DNA of 64,000 bases, taken from assembly GCA_013399305.1 (NCBI GenBank), contig VXAI01000049.1, forward strand, positions 1,909,472-1,973,471, read 5' to 3'. The position numbers were made by a program, and so were the translations under genes. A model generated the notes under the pieces. That model did no database searches. It had not been told where the DNA came from and worked only from the letters and a program-made list of their open reading frames with translations. The stretch is from Rostratula benghalensis. Its lineage: Eukaryota; Chordata; Aves; Charadriiformes; Rostratulidae. This document shows, piece by piece, positions 1-11,971 of the stretch (the first letter of the stretch is position 1; the number at the start of each line of letters is the position of its first letter).

Positions 1-3000
1 TCCAAATAACTTCTGGGTTTTTTGCAAGAATCCAAACCTCTAGACTGTTAATGGACCTTATAATACCGAAGAAATCTGAAAGGTAGTTTATGTCCCTCAA
101 GTGGTTAAAACAAAACAAACCAGTTTTATGCTACAGTTTCTGTCTTTGCTACCGCTACTGAGCTGCAGAACAAGCAAGTTTGTATGTACCAAAGCTAAAA
201 GATGGTTCAGCACACAGGTTACATTGTGTTCCTTCTGCCTAAGGAAACAGAAGACACATTAGAATGAAAAAAACAAAAACAGAAACAAAAACCTGAGAGA
301 GAGAAACACACTGTGCTTAAAAATGCTTCTTTTTGTTGGGTAATACAGACCTTATAATAGCCAAAATAAGAAAAATTATCTGGACAATTACCTGGCCTGC
401 TAGAGCCAACTAAATAAAATGGATGTCTCCAGTCAAAGAGCACTGAGTTTTCAGAGGTGGCTCTTGAAATATGCTGGGTTTGAAAGTGGAAGCCTCAGAA
501 CATCAGTTCTTTCCCCTTGGCTGACGGGCACTTGCTGAAGAATGGAAGAGGTTTTCCAGCAGGTATTTGGAGTCTCAGGAAACAAAAAACAACTTGTGAA
601 TTAATGTGGATTTTGAGGAGAATGATATTACCTAAAAATACCATTGTTAGTACAGGAGGGTTTTTGACAGACTTGGCAGGTTTCTGCAGCACCTTCTGAC
701 TGTATGAAGTTGTGTGTGACTTAACCTTTTTATTTCTGCCTTTTGGAGTTCAGTCTCTGTCACTGTTGCCCTCTGCATTCAACTCCTCTGTAGACACAGT
801 GCTCCTGACACTCATTGTTATTCTGCTCTCTGCTTTCAACATTATTCCAGTGAGATTCCTTCCTTGTCAAAGCACTGACTCAGTCTACCTTAGAGGACTG
901 TAAGTTGATCTCTAAGACACATGTGAGTCTTTCTGGTTTCACTACTCTTATTAGCTGGCCAAGAGTACCAGGATTAAAATGTTTATTATTTCTATTACTT
1001 ATAATTCTAGAATTATCACACCAATTTAGTGCTCTGCTGGGCTTGAAGGTTGTACATTATTGAGAACTGTTTAGTAGAATTACATTCACTTCATTTCACC
1101 CCCTTTGCTGCGAGTACCTACATACCAGAGTACAGCACCCTTTCCAGCCTACCTGTCGGGTGTTGTTGAAAAGAATTGTTTGGAGACATACAGATTAGCC
1201 AGGTGAAATCCTGCATTGTTCCTTTGTTCCCCAGGCCAAACACTGAAAAGCATACCATCTATAAGCCCCGTTTATCCTCCTTTTATTGTTGAGCCTGAAA
1301 TAAGGCCTGGTCAAGTCACAAATCACCATAAATCTTCTCATTAAGCATTAGCCTGTTCTTAAAGAAATAGTTGTCAATGCCACCTCAGCTGCAAAGCAGC
1401 TGGTTTTTTGGGGTTTTTTTTTTGTAAAACCTGTGTAGCAGCAGACTAGAGATGGAAAGGTAAAGGAAGCTGATTAAATTCTCAAGCAGCAGTTATTCCA
1501 GTTTATTCAGTTATTCCTGCCATCCTGATGTGAACTACACGTACACGCAGTAGTACGCTTCTCTACTAGCACCAATGGGTTCAGGCTGGGGAACTCTCCC
1601 AGTCTGAATGGACCTTACATCCAGGCATGGTTTCAGCCAGCCCCAGGATTTTCTAAGCCACAGCCAACAGGGTCTGCAGCCCCCTGGGGTAAGGCTGCAG
1701 CTTCTGCTGCTCCCACACTCCTCACAGCCTCTTTGCAGCCCTGCCAGGACCCTCTGAAACCCTGACATCTTGCTTGAGCACACTCAGTAGCTCCCTAAGA
1801 GAAAGAACAATCCTCTCCTCCCTCCCTGAAATCCCACCACCTTCTAGAAGACTAAGATATAACCACAAACAAAAGTAGAAGACTAAATACTGTGCAGTCA
1901 ATGAGGGCAACAAGAAACATCAGTAGTACAGTAGCAAAAGCCATCTTCCAGCCATCACTCAGCACAAGGAACTGGGAGTTTTAGAGAGGACAAGATCACC
2001 TGTTTGCTGTAAATCTCATGACAAACTCTGACTGCTGAGAAGCCTTGGAAAGTTAACTTTTCAACGCTCAGGTTTTTATCCCATCCCTTTAACACTGGTG
2101 GCTGTCAGAACTGTAATGCTAAGCCAAAGTACTTGCTAGCATTGCCTAATTCGACAATATTTATTCAGTGCAGATTTGGCATCTTGGTGAGGCATCATGA
2201 TCACTTGAAACTTTTAAATAAACCAGTTTGTTACTAGCCCAATTAACTGATCTTCTGTAGCTGGAAGCTCTGGTTAAGGAAACGGGTCCATTTCCACCAC
2301 ACTGTTAGACAGCAAACACTACTCAGCAGTGACCCAAACACTTCTGTCAAATCTTTCCAACATTTCTGAAACCCTTCAGAAAACAAGCAGTGTGTTGTGG
2401 TTTTTGCTTGGCATTGCAGCTACAGTACATAGGTATATCAGACTCATTTATCTTTCCCCAACTGCACTTATTGTTGCAGTTAAGGGAGAAAACCAGTTCA
2501 TTTACCTTTAAAAACTTAAGAAGTGCTATCGTGTTTTGAACTACTACACCCCCCATTTAAAATGGTATCTACACACTAGTTTCCTTACCCGAGGAGCTCA
2601 AAGTTAGGAATTAGATGTGTAAACTCCTTCAGCAGAAAGCAAAAAATGAAGAGGGGGGTAAAATAAAAATCAATCTGCTGCAAGTGGCAAATACAGCAAA
2701 TGACAGCTAACACTCTTACTGCTAATTGAAGTACTGCTGTATCAAACAAAATGATTTAAAGACTTAACTGGGTCTAACCAGTAGAGATATGAAACTCAAT
2801 CATGATAAAATACACAAGCAATTTAGGCTCTTACTGTAAAGAATGCCACTCATTTTGTTTGACTTGCCAATACATTCTGCATGCTACAGAAAGGCCTGAC
2901 AGCTTACTGGCCATCGTGTCTCCTGTCCATGAAAATGTAGCTTTGGTGATGCATAATTCCCTCAAGGAGTCCATTACTGTGGACTGCAGTGTTAAACAAG

Positions 3001-4419
3001 TGTGGGAGAGCACTTAGATCTCAAAGAAAAATGGGACTGTTAAAAGATTAAACCAGGAATGCTTTAGAAAGAAAGGTCATAATAAAACAAAAGTGTGATT
3101 GTGTGTATCTCATCATAATTTAATTACTGGTGATCAGGAATGAAATAGCCATCAATTATATTATCTTCTGAAATCTCAAGGTTTCAGATGAGAGATTAAG
3201 TCTGAAATTAAAATAGAGTTAAATTTAAATTCCAGAGTTCACTGGAAGCTGTACTGGCATAAAAGAAAATTTGAAGTCAACCCTATGCCTCTAATTGAAG
3301 CAGGTTAGCAATGCAAACTTTGAGCTGACTATTACACTTAGAAGAAAGAAAGAGCATGTCTTCACACTGAGCATTTTCATCTTTCAGTCTCTATCTGAGA
3401 ATCATTACAAGCAAAGAATTCAAACCTGTCACAGCCCTTCAGCTTCAGTTTATAATGTGCTGCAGAACTAGAGTTGAGACAAGCCTTTCTCTCCTGAACT
3501 TGCTAGAGCGGTTTGTGGGATTTCTGCTCCAAAGTGTCCCTTATGCCTCCTGTTGGAGCATAAATATTTGAAACATCATAAAATACATTTTCCACATGGA
3601 AGATGATTTTCAGAAAAATATTTTTCTTCATTTTATCCTTAAGGTAATTTAATACTCGGAATGCTGAAAATAAAAAAGGGTGTGTGTGTGTGTTCTGGCT
3701 CATAGGCAATCTACATCAAAAGCTACCAGAGCTACAAACTGGCTAGAAAGCAAGCTAACTGAACTAACCAAGAGTCAGCTGGGGTGCCCTGAAAGAAAAA
3801 GAAAATGTCTGAAAGAGACACCAGAGAAAGAAAAATAAAAAACTGAGGTCCATACCGTTGTGCTAAGCTAGTCAGCGCATGCCCACTACACCCTATTTTT
3901 AAGGTGAAGCATCTAATGCTATTGCTGAGGGGAAAAAATGCAGGAAATTCAAAATTTCTGAACATTTTGGGGGGGGGGGGCTTATTTTTTTTTTTTTCCT
4001 TTTGACACTCAGTGCTGCTGACTGGCCCCACTCACAGACACGAGAGGCCACAGTCACTCTCTGGCTGTGAAGTGGCCCTGTGTCCAGGATGCGCTGCTCG
4101 CCATGAGGGCGGCATCCACGGTGCAAGCCTGTCTGAGGGAACCCCCAGCAGCCACAGGGAGTGACAAATCAAGCGGTTATTTTCATCAAAGTGATAGAAA
4201 CAGAGTTGATCAAAACAAGCAGAAGGCACTGTTCCGTTTGGTCTGTACACTCTGTACGCTGCCACTTGGGAACTTAATTAGCCCGCATGCTTCATGCTTC
4301 TATCTTTAGTCTGATGGCATACAGCTGTTCTTTTCAACATCACTGCCTACTGCCCTTTCCCTGCTGTTGGGGTAGGGTTGTAAATAGATGAAGTGAGATT
4401 GCCCCAGGTTTAACCCTCT
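1..4419. other. Intergenic DNA downstream of NKD1, no gene seen
   Basis: No exon of a recognisable protein was found on either strand and open frames are short. The block contains a (GT)n of about 15 bp near 3680 and a run of 12 G followed by 13 T at 3969-3997. In mammals the next gene downstream of NKD1 is SNX20, but no PX-domain exon is visible here. Confidence 0.6.
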
Positions 4420-4423
4420 GCCG

Positions 4424-4600
4424 GAGCGGCCTCGGCTTACCAAGGAGCTGCGGGCCCAGAGAGACGGCGCCGTGCTGAGAGAGGCCCTCCACGGCGCGGG
4501 GGAGGCGCCCTTGCTGCTGTAGGCCAGCCTCTTGCCTGATTAATTAACCCGAACGGCACCCGGTAAAGGTGCCAAACAGGCACCCTTGCTGACCGCCTAA
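4424..4600. other. Small CpG-rich patch next to the tandem repeat
   Basis: About 100 bp (4424-4520) is GC- and CpG-rich within AT-rich surroundings, with stretches such as GAGACGGCGCCGTGC and CACGGCGCGGGGGAGG. It runs into the first copy of the tandem repeat at 4596. It is too short for a classical CpG island and no exon or promoter can be assigned. Confidence 0.5.
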
Positions 4601-5222
4601 ACCTGTAAGCTTTGGCCCAAATCAATGAGGTAAATTGTTTCATTACCTCAGAGGAGTTTCATTTCCTTGTGGTTGGGAAGACACACAGGGGAAGGATCCC
4701 TCTGCCTCACAAGACTCGCCCTCATTACAAGGTTGCCCTCCAAAAATAAAATGGCAAAAAAAATTTTAAAATCTACCATTTCGGGGTTGTCTGCACCCGA
4801 TTGCCCTAAACCTGTAAGCTTTGGCCCAAATCATGAGGTAAATTATTTCATTACCTCAGAGGAGTTTCATTTCCTTGTGGCTGGGAAGCCACACAGGGGA
4901 AGGATCCCTCTGCCTCACAAGACTCGCCCTCGTTACAAGGTTGCCCTCCAAAAATAAAAATAAAAAATGGAAAAAAAAAATTTTAAATCTACCATTTCAG
5001 GGATGACTGCACCCGATTGCCCTAAACCTTTAAGTTGTGGCCCAAACCATGAGGTAAATTATTTCATTACCTGATAAGGGTTTCATTTAGTTGGGATTAG
5101 ACACCATCGCAGGGGGACAGATCCCTCAGCCTCACAACACTCATCCTATTTTTCCACCCTCCCCAGCAAAAATTCAGGGGAAAATATTTTAGAAATCCAC
5201 CATTTTGAGGGTGACCGTACCT
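4596..5222. repeat. Tandem repeat, three copies of about 209-216 bp
   Basis: Copies start with CCTAAACC at 4596, 4805 and 5021. Each has a TTGGCCCAAATC-like start (TGTGGCCCAAACC in the third), a GAGGTAA...TTACCT inverted pair around a 9-nt loop, a CACAGGGGAAGGATCCCTC-like middle and an A-rich end followed by ACCATTTC. The first two copies are very similar; the third is diverged. I do not recognise the family. It may be a small satellite array or part of an unclassified transposable element. Confidence 0.85.
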
Positions 5223-8200
5223 GCTAGGGGGAGGAGCTTTGAGTCACCGCCATGGTGACACCAGGGGGCTGTGGTGGCAGCAAATGCCACTTCCCACCTC
5301 AGCTGAGGCAGATTTGGGGCAGGAGAACGAGCCCCAGACCTGAAAACACGTCGCAAAAGTATGAAAGCTCATGGAGGCCTGGCACTTTCCTCAGAAGATC
5401 TCCCCGCCATGAGAGACAGCAACCAAGAATTGTGCAAAGATTTAAGTGAAGGAAAAAAAAATAAATAAATCCAGGCCTGAGGTCGTGGTGAGGGAAGTGT
5501 GGGAAGGACACATCCAGGGAAGGTGCCAAGCTGGGTGTTGAAACCAAGCTTGAGGAAAACGGCTCAGGCACGAGGCGGGAGCTCCCACTTCGGGTTGTTC
5601 AGCACCAAGATGTGCCCAGCAGCCACAGCCCGGGCAGAAATACAAAGCCGGCTTTATAGTCTGAGGCTGGAGGGAGGAAAGGAATGCACCTCTGCCTTAG
5701 ATGAGGGTCTTCAGAATACCATTGTTTATGTCATTTCTTGCAAATGTTATCACAGCCTTTCCATTTTCAACTGGTTATTCCTATCTCCCAGCTGGAACGC
5801 ATTCCCAAGCCCAGCCGCAACCTCCCCCACCCCCAGTTCAGAGAGCAACAGATTTTTCTCAGCAGTTAAGAACTTATGCATTCATCAACTCCCGAGGTTT
5901 GCCAACTCAGTATCCTCTACCTCCCACCTCCTCCCCATTAGTTTTTGTCTCTTGTAATAATTTTTTCGCGTATCGTAGAAATTCCTGCTTCACTACCTTG
6001 ACGGTGACGTTAACGTCAGGTGCTGCACATCATGCCACACTCATGAGTTTTACATTCCTAGGACATGGCAGACTTTGATACAATTACAGCTCAGCTACAT
6101 ATCTTAATTTATGTTACAATATTGCTGTAGTGATATCGAGACAAATGTTTAATTCACAGAAACTCAGACTACAGTCCCTGCATGCAAACAGCAGACTTCA
6201 ATATTTTTTCATCAATTTCTTAGTTCATAAAAATCAATTTTTGTAGAGTTTTTACACTGTACATAAAAGACTGTGGCATCAATTAGCCTTAATTCTTTTT
6301 TTTTTTCTTTTTTGGAAACCTCTTTGTAGGAAAATCTCATATTTCAGCAATTTGCATTATCCACACAATCTGCTTTGAAGTTCTAAGTTATGGTAAGAAA
6401 AGGATCCACTTATCTGCACATAAAAAATGTTCAAAGCTTATAAATTCCCTGAAACAGATGTACATTATCATTGGATTTGCCTTTCTCTCTTTGCTGTTGC
6501 ATGGCTAATAGAGTTTCATGTGCCCCCTCACATCCTCCCCATTTAGCATCTTTTCTCTACAGAAGCATGCACCCTACTGTGCCAATCCACACTTCAAAGA
6601 TTTCTGTCTATCTATTAGAAACAAAGCACAAAGTGAGAACATATGGCCCCTTTTAAATTTCCCACATTTAAGTCAATATCGTTTCTTTTCTCCTTTGGCA
6701 AAGAAACATAATAAGGTTTATCTTCTCCCTTCCTAAATCTGCTGGCTCTCTCAAACTGCTTGTGCCAATTCAGCAGTTACTTTGCAGTATCAGACTTGGC
6801 AGCACATACGAAAACAAAATCTCTAATTTTTCAAATTGCTTTTATTTCTTCAGATCAAGAAGATGCATTAAAATGATGAAAAAGGACAAAATGTAACTGC
6901 ACACTTTCAGATAAGTGGATTTTAAACCCATGAAAGGGCACAGCAGAGAGTCAACAGCAAAAAATTGTCTTGTTCGAGTTCTTTTCATAGTGACATCTTT
7001 CCAAACATTTCCTATCACGGACGAAAGGGATGGAAGAGCATTTTAGAATCTAAGGCCTTACTGAGTAGGAGCATCTGCTTGTCCTGTGTCCCAAAGCATC
7101 TGCAGAAACTCTGCGTACTGGCATTGAGGGAACAATTAGGTGTTCCCTCAGAAGGGAACAGTTACTTGCCTCAGAATCACTTTGGCTCCTTAATCTTGAT
7201 TTTCTCTGTCGAGGTTACAGACATAGTGAAGATACCTCTTGTGTGCCCAGAAGCAGAAATTTTGGACTATTTCTGTGGAATGACTCCATTCTGCACATCC
7301 TTGGGAAGGGGCGTAACTGGGCATGCAAGATGCTCATGGTGAGGTCTGCTGTTCAGAGTATTCCCTTTATATTTGTGGTCAATAAAAGCATTATCTATAG
7401 AACAAGGGCTCTAAATAAAATAAGCTTAATTAACTATTGTTAAAAAATATCAGTGGACACATAGTAGCCTGTGAATGCTAATCTGTGATTCAATTATAAG
7501 GCAAGGGGTTGCAGGGGTGATGATTTTAGAAGAGTAAGGTACAAAGATCTTGCCCCGTTCCTGAAAACACTGCCTCACTCCTTTAATTTGTAGTCACAAG
7601 ATAAAATGACTCCATATTTTAGACTCCTAAGCAGTCAAGATTGTAATCTTTAAATTAATTTATTTTAGCGTCCATTTATTAGACCAGGAAAATTCTTATA
7701 AAAACTGATCAGTGCAAGCCACGAGTGCCCCAGGGCCCCGATTCCAAGCGAGTGTAAATTGAAGTACCTCTGTTTACAGCTGCTGATCCAGTTAAGCTGC
7801 ACAAAGTTTCCATTGAAACCCATGGAAGTCACATGTGCAGAGCCACTGAGGGCTATAGCCTTAACAGATGGCATACTCAAACGGCAAGAAGTTGTGATTA
7901 CAGACATCAAAAGTAAAAAATATTCCCTGAGAAGGCTGTAAAGAGACAGGAGGAATGTGAGGCCCACAGTGCTGCTTTTTGCTTCCCTTCATACTTTTGC
8001 TCTTACTGGAAACTCCAAGTCTCTTAATTGAGCTTTTCCTCTCCTCCACTCCTTGCAGGGTGAGAGGGTTAATTGCTTCGGACTGAAACATTACAATTTT
8101 CATACCCCTGCTTCCTAATGGCACGTTGAGTACGCAGGGATGCCCGGGGCACGCACAGCAAAGGAGACCATACAGCACTCAGAGCAGGGATGGAATAAAT

Positions 8201-8524
8201 AGCTCCAGACCCCATGGCCATGGGTATCTATAAAGCACCGTATCTGCAACTTTAAAAATCAGCACTGGCCAAGTGAGACCTTAATGCTAATTGCCATAGC
8301 ATTTCACTGTTTATCTTAGTTGAACTCCTGTTACCAGTCCTGGTTGTTAACAACCTCAAGTGGCACTTTATTCATCTATCAACAGCCTTATCCTGTGAAC
8401 AAGCAAGTGAAGAACTATAAACACCCACTCCAAAGTCACTTTGTAGGTTTTAGCTAAAGCACACAGAAAAAGACCATTCACAGAACTCCAGTGAGAACAG
8501 ACAAAATACAACCTCCAAACCAAT
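5223..8524. other. Intergenic DNA, no gene seen
   Basis: Open frames up to about 150 codons occur (for example plus strand 5499-5957) but have no recognisable domain, splice context or family resemblance. The block contains a cluster of TGACG half-sites at 5999-6018, a set of competing inverted repeats at 7126-7160 and a 14-bp palindrome at 8211-8224. T runs near 6300 and AATAAA motifs near 7381 and 7414 are unremarkable. Confidence 0.55.
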
Positions 8525-8541
8525 GTTTTAATCTACAAAGT

Positions 8542-8547
8542 TTTATT
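8542..8547 (-). terminator. Candidate distal NKD1 poly(A) signal AATAAA
   Basis: The plus strand reads TTTATT, which is AATAAA on the NKD1 strand. About 25-55 nt further along that strand is a GT/T-rich stretch (TTGGTTTGGAGGTTG, then TATTTTGTCTGT), the usual downstream element. It lies about 6.5 kb after the stop codon. This is a motif-level call only. Confidence 0.4.
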
Positions 8548-9760
8548 TGTCTTTTTAAACTTGTAAACCATAAAAAGAGCTTATCAAATATCTGAAATTA
8601 GTACAAGAAAAAAATGATGACTCATATAGCAAACTGCACTTGAAGGTCCAAATTCCAGGACATGCAAGGGGCTCTTCTGGCTTCTGCTTGTGAAGCTGAA
8701 GACAAATTTGGCCCAGTTTGTTAGGTGTTTCATTAGAAAATTCACCGTGCTATATTTCATGACTAGAAGAGGATGGGAAGGATCAAGTGCCAGAATAAGC
8801 ACCCAGCACCAGAAGGATCTGAACCCCTTATCTTCATCCACAAAGTCCAGGCTCACCAAAAGAATACATCCCTCGGCTGGTAGCAATCACAGGCTGCTTT
8901 GTCTACATGTACCAGGCACTCAAAGTCCCACTTTGTAAGCATGCCGTAAAAACCAGAAAGCACAGTGCACATAATTACCAGTATGCCTGATATTGTTAAT
9001 GTTTTCCCACTGCCAAACTTATGAAGCCCCTCAACATTATGTCAATGTTCTTAGGAAACTTCTGGAACTTCCTACTCTCAGACCCTGAAGAGCTAGGCTG
9101 ATGAGACAACTGATAGGTCCAGTCTGCCATTTCTTGTGATTTAAAGGTTATACTTTGTGACAGTAGATTTTGAAGGCATAGTTGCTGCTTAGTCTTTAGA
9201 AAAATCAGGACAGATACTGAAGGTCTGGGCAACATTTGACCAACTTTCATGTGTCTGTAATCTAACAGAAAAAGAACTGATGCTACTATTCAAAACACAC
9301 TCTAAAGAATACTGAAAACTTCTGTAGAAACACCTTTTGCTTCTGATAAATTTCCCTCAGCTTAGATAGTGACTCAGGAAACCAGGGCATCATTTCTTAT
9401 TCTGCCACAGCCCTCGTGCTGATTATCTACAGCTTCCCTTCCTTGTGCCTCCCACTGCACACTAGAGATGACCTCTTCTAGAAAGTCTCGCAAGCTTTCC
9501 CAGTAAAAAGCATTCTGTGAACTACTGTTGCTGTTTTATGAGAAAAAAAGTACTGTAAGAGATTAAAAAACTGCAATATGAATATAGTTTCTCCATACAG
9601 TATTTTCCTACCTCTGGTCTGTCTCCTGCTGCCTTCCTGTTGGACAGTTCTGTGCTATCCCTACACTTCTCAAATCTTTCCATCCTTCCCTTGCCAGTCT
9701 TTCTTCATGGCTCTAGCCCTCACAGTAATCCATCTGAATAGTTCTTAAGTTCTGCTATTC

Positions 9761-9779
9761 AAAAAAAAAAAAAAAAAAA
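9761..9779. repeat. Poly(A) run, 19 bp
   Basis: Uninterrupted A on the plus strand inside the putative NKD1 3' UTR. No retroposed body is recognisable before it. Confidence 0.9.
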
Positions 9780-10253
9780 GAATTAGAAGACCTTATCAAT
9801 ATGATTTCTATCATTTTAGCTCAGTATGATCAAATTATCTAGAATTAAATAGAAATATAACAATAAGTTAAAATATCATTGAAAGCCTCATTATTTAATA
9901 ACTATAAACCAAACTTCAAATAAGATGCAGCTCAATGTCTACTGAATAATTTCAATATAAAGTTATTTGCTGTCTGTGTCTATGTCTGTTTCTTTTAGCC
10001 CATTTTGAGTACATTTTAAATGTACACAAGCCCAAAAAAACCAACCCCAAAACAGCTCCTTCCAAGTCAAATCAACTGAACAGCTGTCAAATATGTAAAG
10101 AAAATAAATCATTATGTGATAAATTGAGGCTGGTTTTGCTGCTAAGTGCATTAGAAAAGAAGAGAAATCTTCTTCCAGAAGCTATTTAGAAAACACATTA
10201 AGTTCAATTTTTATTTCATGGATTTTCAAACATGTTTCTGCTTGATACAGTAT

Positions 10254-10276
10254 AAAAAAAAAAAAAAAAAAAAAAA
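10254..10276. repeat. Poly(A) run, 23 bp
   Basis: Uninterrupted A on the plus strand, which would be a T run in the NKD1 transcript. It is likely to be length-variable. Confidence 0.9.
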
Positions 10277-10763
10277 GCAGCCTGAAAAATTCACAGGATG
10301 CTGAATACGACTTGGTTCCCAGCAAAACCATGAATAAGTCATGTTGGGAAAAGTATTTTCAGATCTTGATGAACTGCATCAAGGTAATTAAAGGTGAGAC
10401 TTGATTAGCTGACACATTTCCAAACATGAACATTCTTGCCTATACTCCAGGCAAAAATTATGGTGAATGTTTTTGCAAATTTTCTAGCACGATGAATTTT
10501 TCTCAAGTATAATTTAGGCCCCCAAGGGCCCTAAATTTCCTGTTAATTGGAATACAAATGAAACCTGCCATTCAGTAATTGAGGCACACAATGACATATG
10601 GAGAACAGTAAGCATTCATCGTATCTGTATATTTATGTGGCAACTTGTAGACTGCTGAGCATACACTGTACTTATCCTGTTATAAAAGATAGATCACCTC
10701 TGTCAGAACCCATCCTGTGCCATTCTCTAACTTCTGCCAGAGGACACAAATACACGCACAGAT

Positions 10764-10788
10764 ACACACACACACACACACACACACA
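10764..10788. repeat. (CA)n microsatellite, about 12 units
   Basis: A perfect ACACAC tract, preceded by a degenerate stretch with TACACGCACAGATACACA. It lies in the putative 3' UTR or flank of NKD1. Confidence 0.95.
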
Positions 10789-11965
10789 GACATAGAGCTT
10801 TAAGGTACTTCTCCAGCTAAACTTTGCTGTTCTGTGCTCGGGATGACTCGAGTAGGAAGGCAGGCACACGGGTCACGTACGTGACTTTCTAGTCTGGTGT
10901 GGCCTTCAAGGGCTGGGCTGCCAACAGCCAGGAGAACCTGTACTTCAGCCAAGGGCAGAACCACGTCTTCATTTCTAACAGGGACTAAATGACGTGGTGG
11001 GGAGGTTTCAAAGACATTTGGAAGCGCCTGGAGGTCCTACGATGATGTGAGTATAAAGGGCAGTATTTGCTGCTCTATCTGAGCTTACCAGCTCGATCTC
11101 TTACAGTAAAACTTCCATTTAATGATGTTGGCTACTACGAAACCACCAGCAGTAAGATGCATTAAAAAATAAATACTGAAATCACCGCCTGCTCATTATG
11201 TAGACTTCAAACCCACATTCCTAGAATGGAATTATAGGCACCCTGAAGCCAGTGGGAATCTGGCAGTCTCACCAGAGATTTCACTGGGAGAGAGATTTTC
11301 CTTTGCCATCTTTAGCTTAGTTTACTTTGCGTTAGGTGGTCACGAAGTTGTGAGAAGGGCTTAGCAATCCTGACTTCCCCAAAATCGCAGACGGTAGAGC
11401 TGAGCAAAATTTTTCAGTTGAAATATTTTCAGCAAATGGTGCAAATTTGCTCATCAGCTTAGTTTTGCTGAACTGCTTTATGTAAAAACAGAAGATGTAA
11501 GCAAAAAGGCTGGAGTTTTGATTCAAAATGACTTCATGCCACTCCATTTTACTTTTAAATAGTAATAATATAGTCAACTCTGATTTTTTTTTCTTGCAAA
11601 TTAAGTGTTTTGTTTAACCAGAAACTAATCTATTTTCAACTTTGATTCAGCCACAGTTTTGAGCAACTGGAAACAATATACTTTTTTTTTTGGTACAGAA
11701 AAAGGTTTTCAGAACGAATAACAAGCTGAAAAATTAGTTACTCAACACAGGTCTAGCAGTAGTTTAAAAAATTAATTTTGAAACTCAATAGTTTAAATAT
11801 AAAACCAAAGCACACCCAGTCCATACCTTATGGCCTGGTCCTGTTCCCAAAAATGTGACTGCAAGCTCTTTCATCAGTGGGATCTGCAAGCTCTGAGAGC
11901 AATTGCAATAAGCCCCTGAAATCCACAACAAGAAGAAGGAAATATACTTTCTGAACTAGTAAAAC

Positions 11966-11971
11966 TTTAAT
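11966..11971 (-). terminator. Candidate proximal NKD1 poly(A) signal ATTAAA
   Basis: The plus strand reads TTTAAT, which is ATTAAA on the NKD1 strand, about 3.0 kb after the stop. The transcript-strand DNA after it (CCTTCTTCTTGTTGTGG) is T/GT-rich and could act as a downstream element. It is an alternative or additional end to the one at 8542. Confidence 0.3.

Noticed and set aside
5499..6078. Open frames of 152 and 125 codons on the plus strand
   Set aside because: No domain, no splice context and overlapping frames of similar length; composition looks random. Also checked as a possible SNX20 exon: no PX-domain features.
8211..8224. 14-bp palindrome CCCATGGCCATGGG
   Set aside because: About four perfect 14-bp palindromes are expected in a window this size, and nothing else marks this one.
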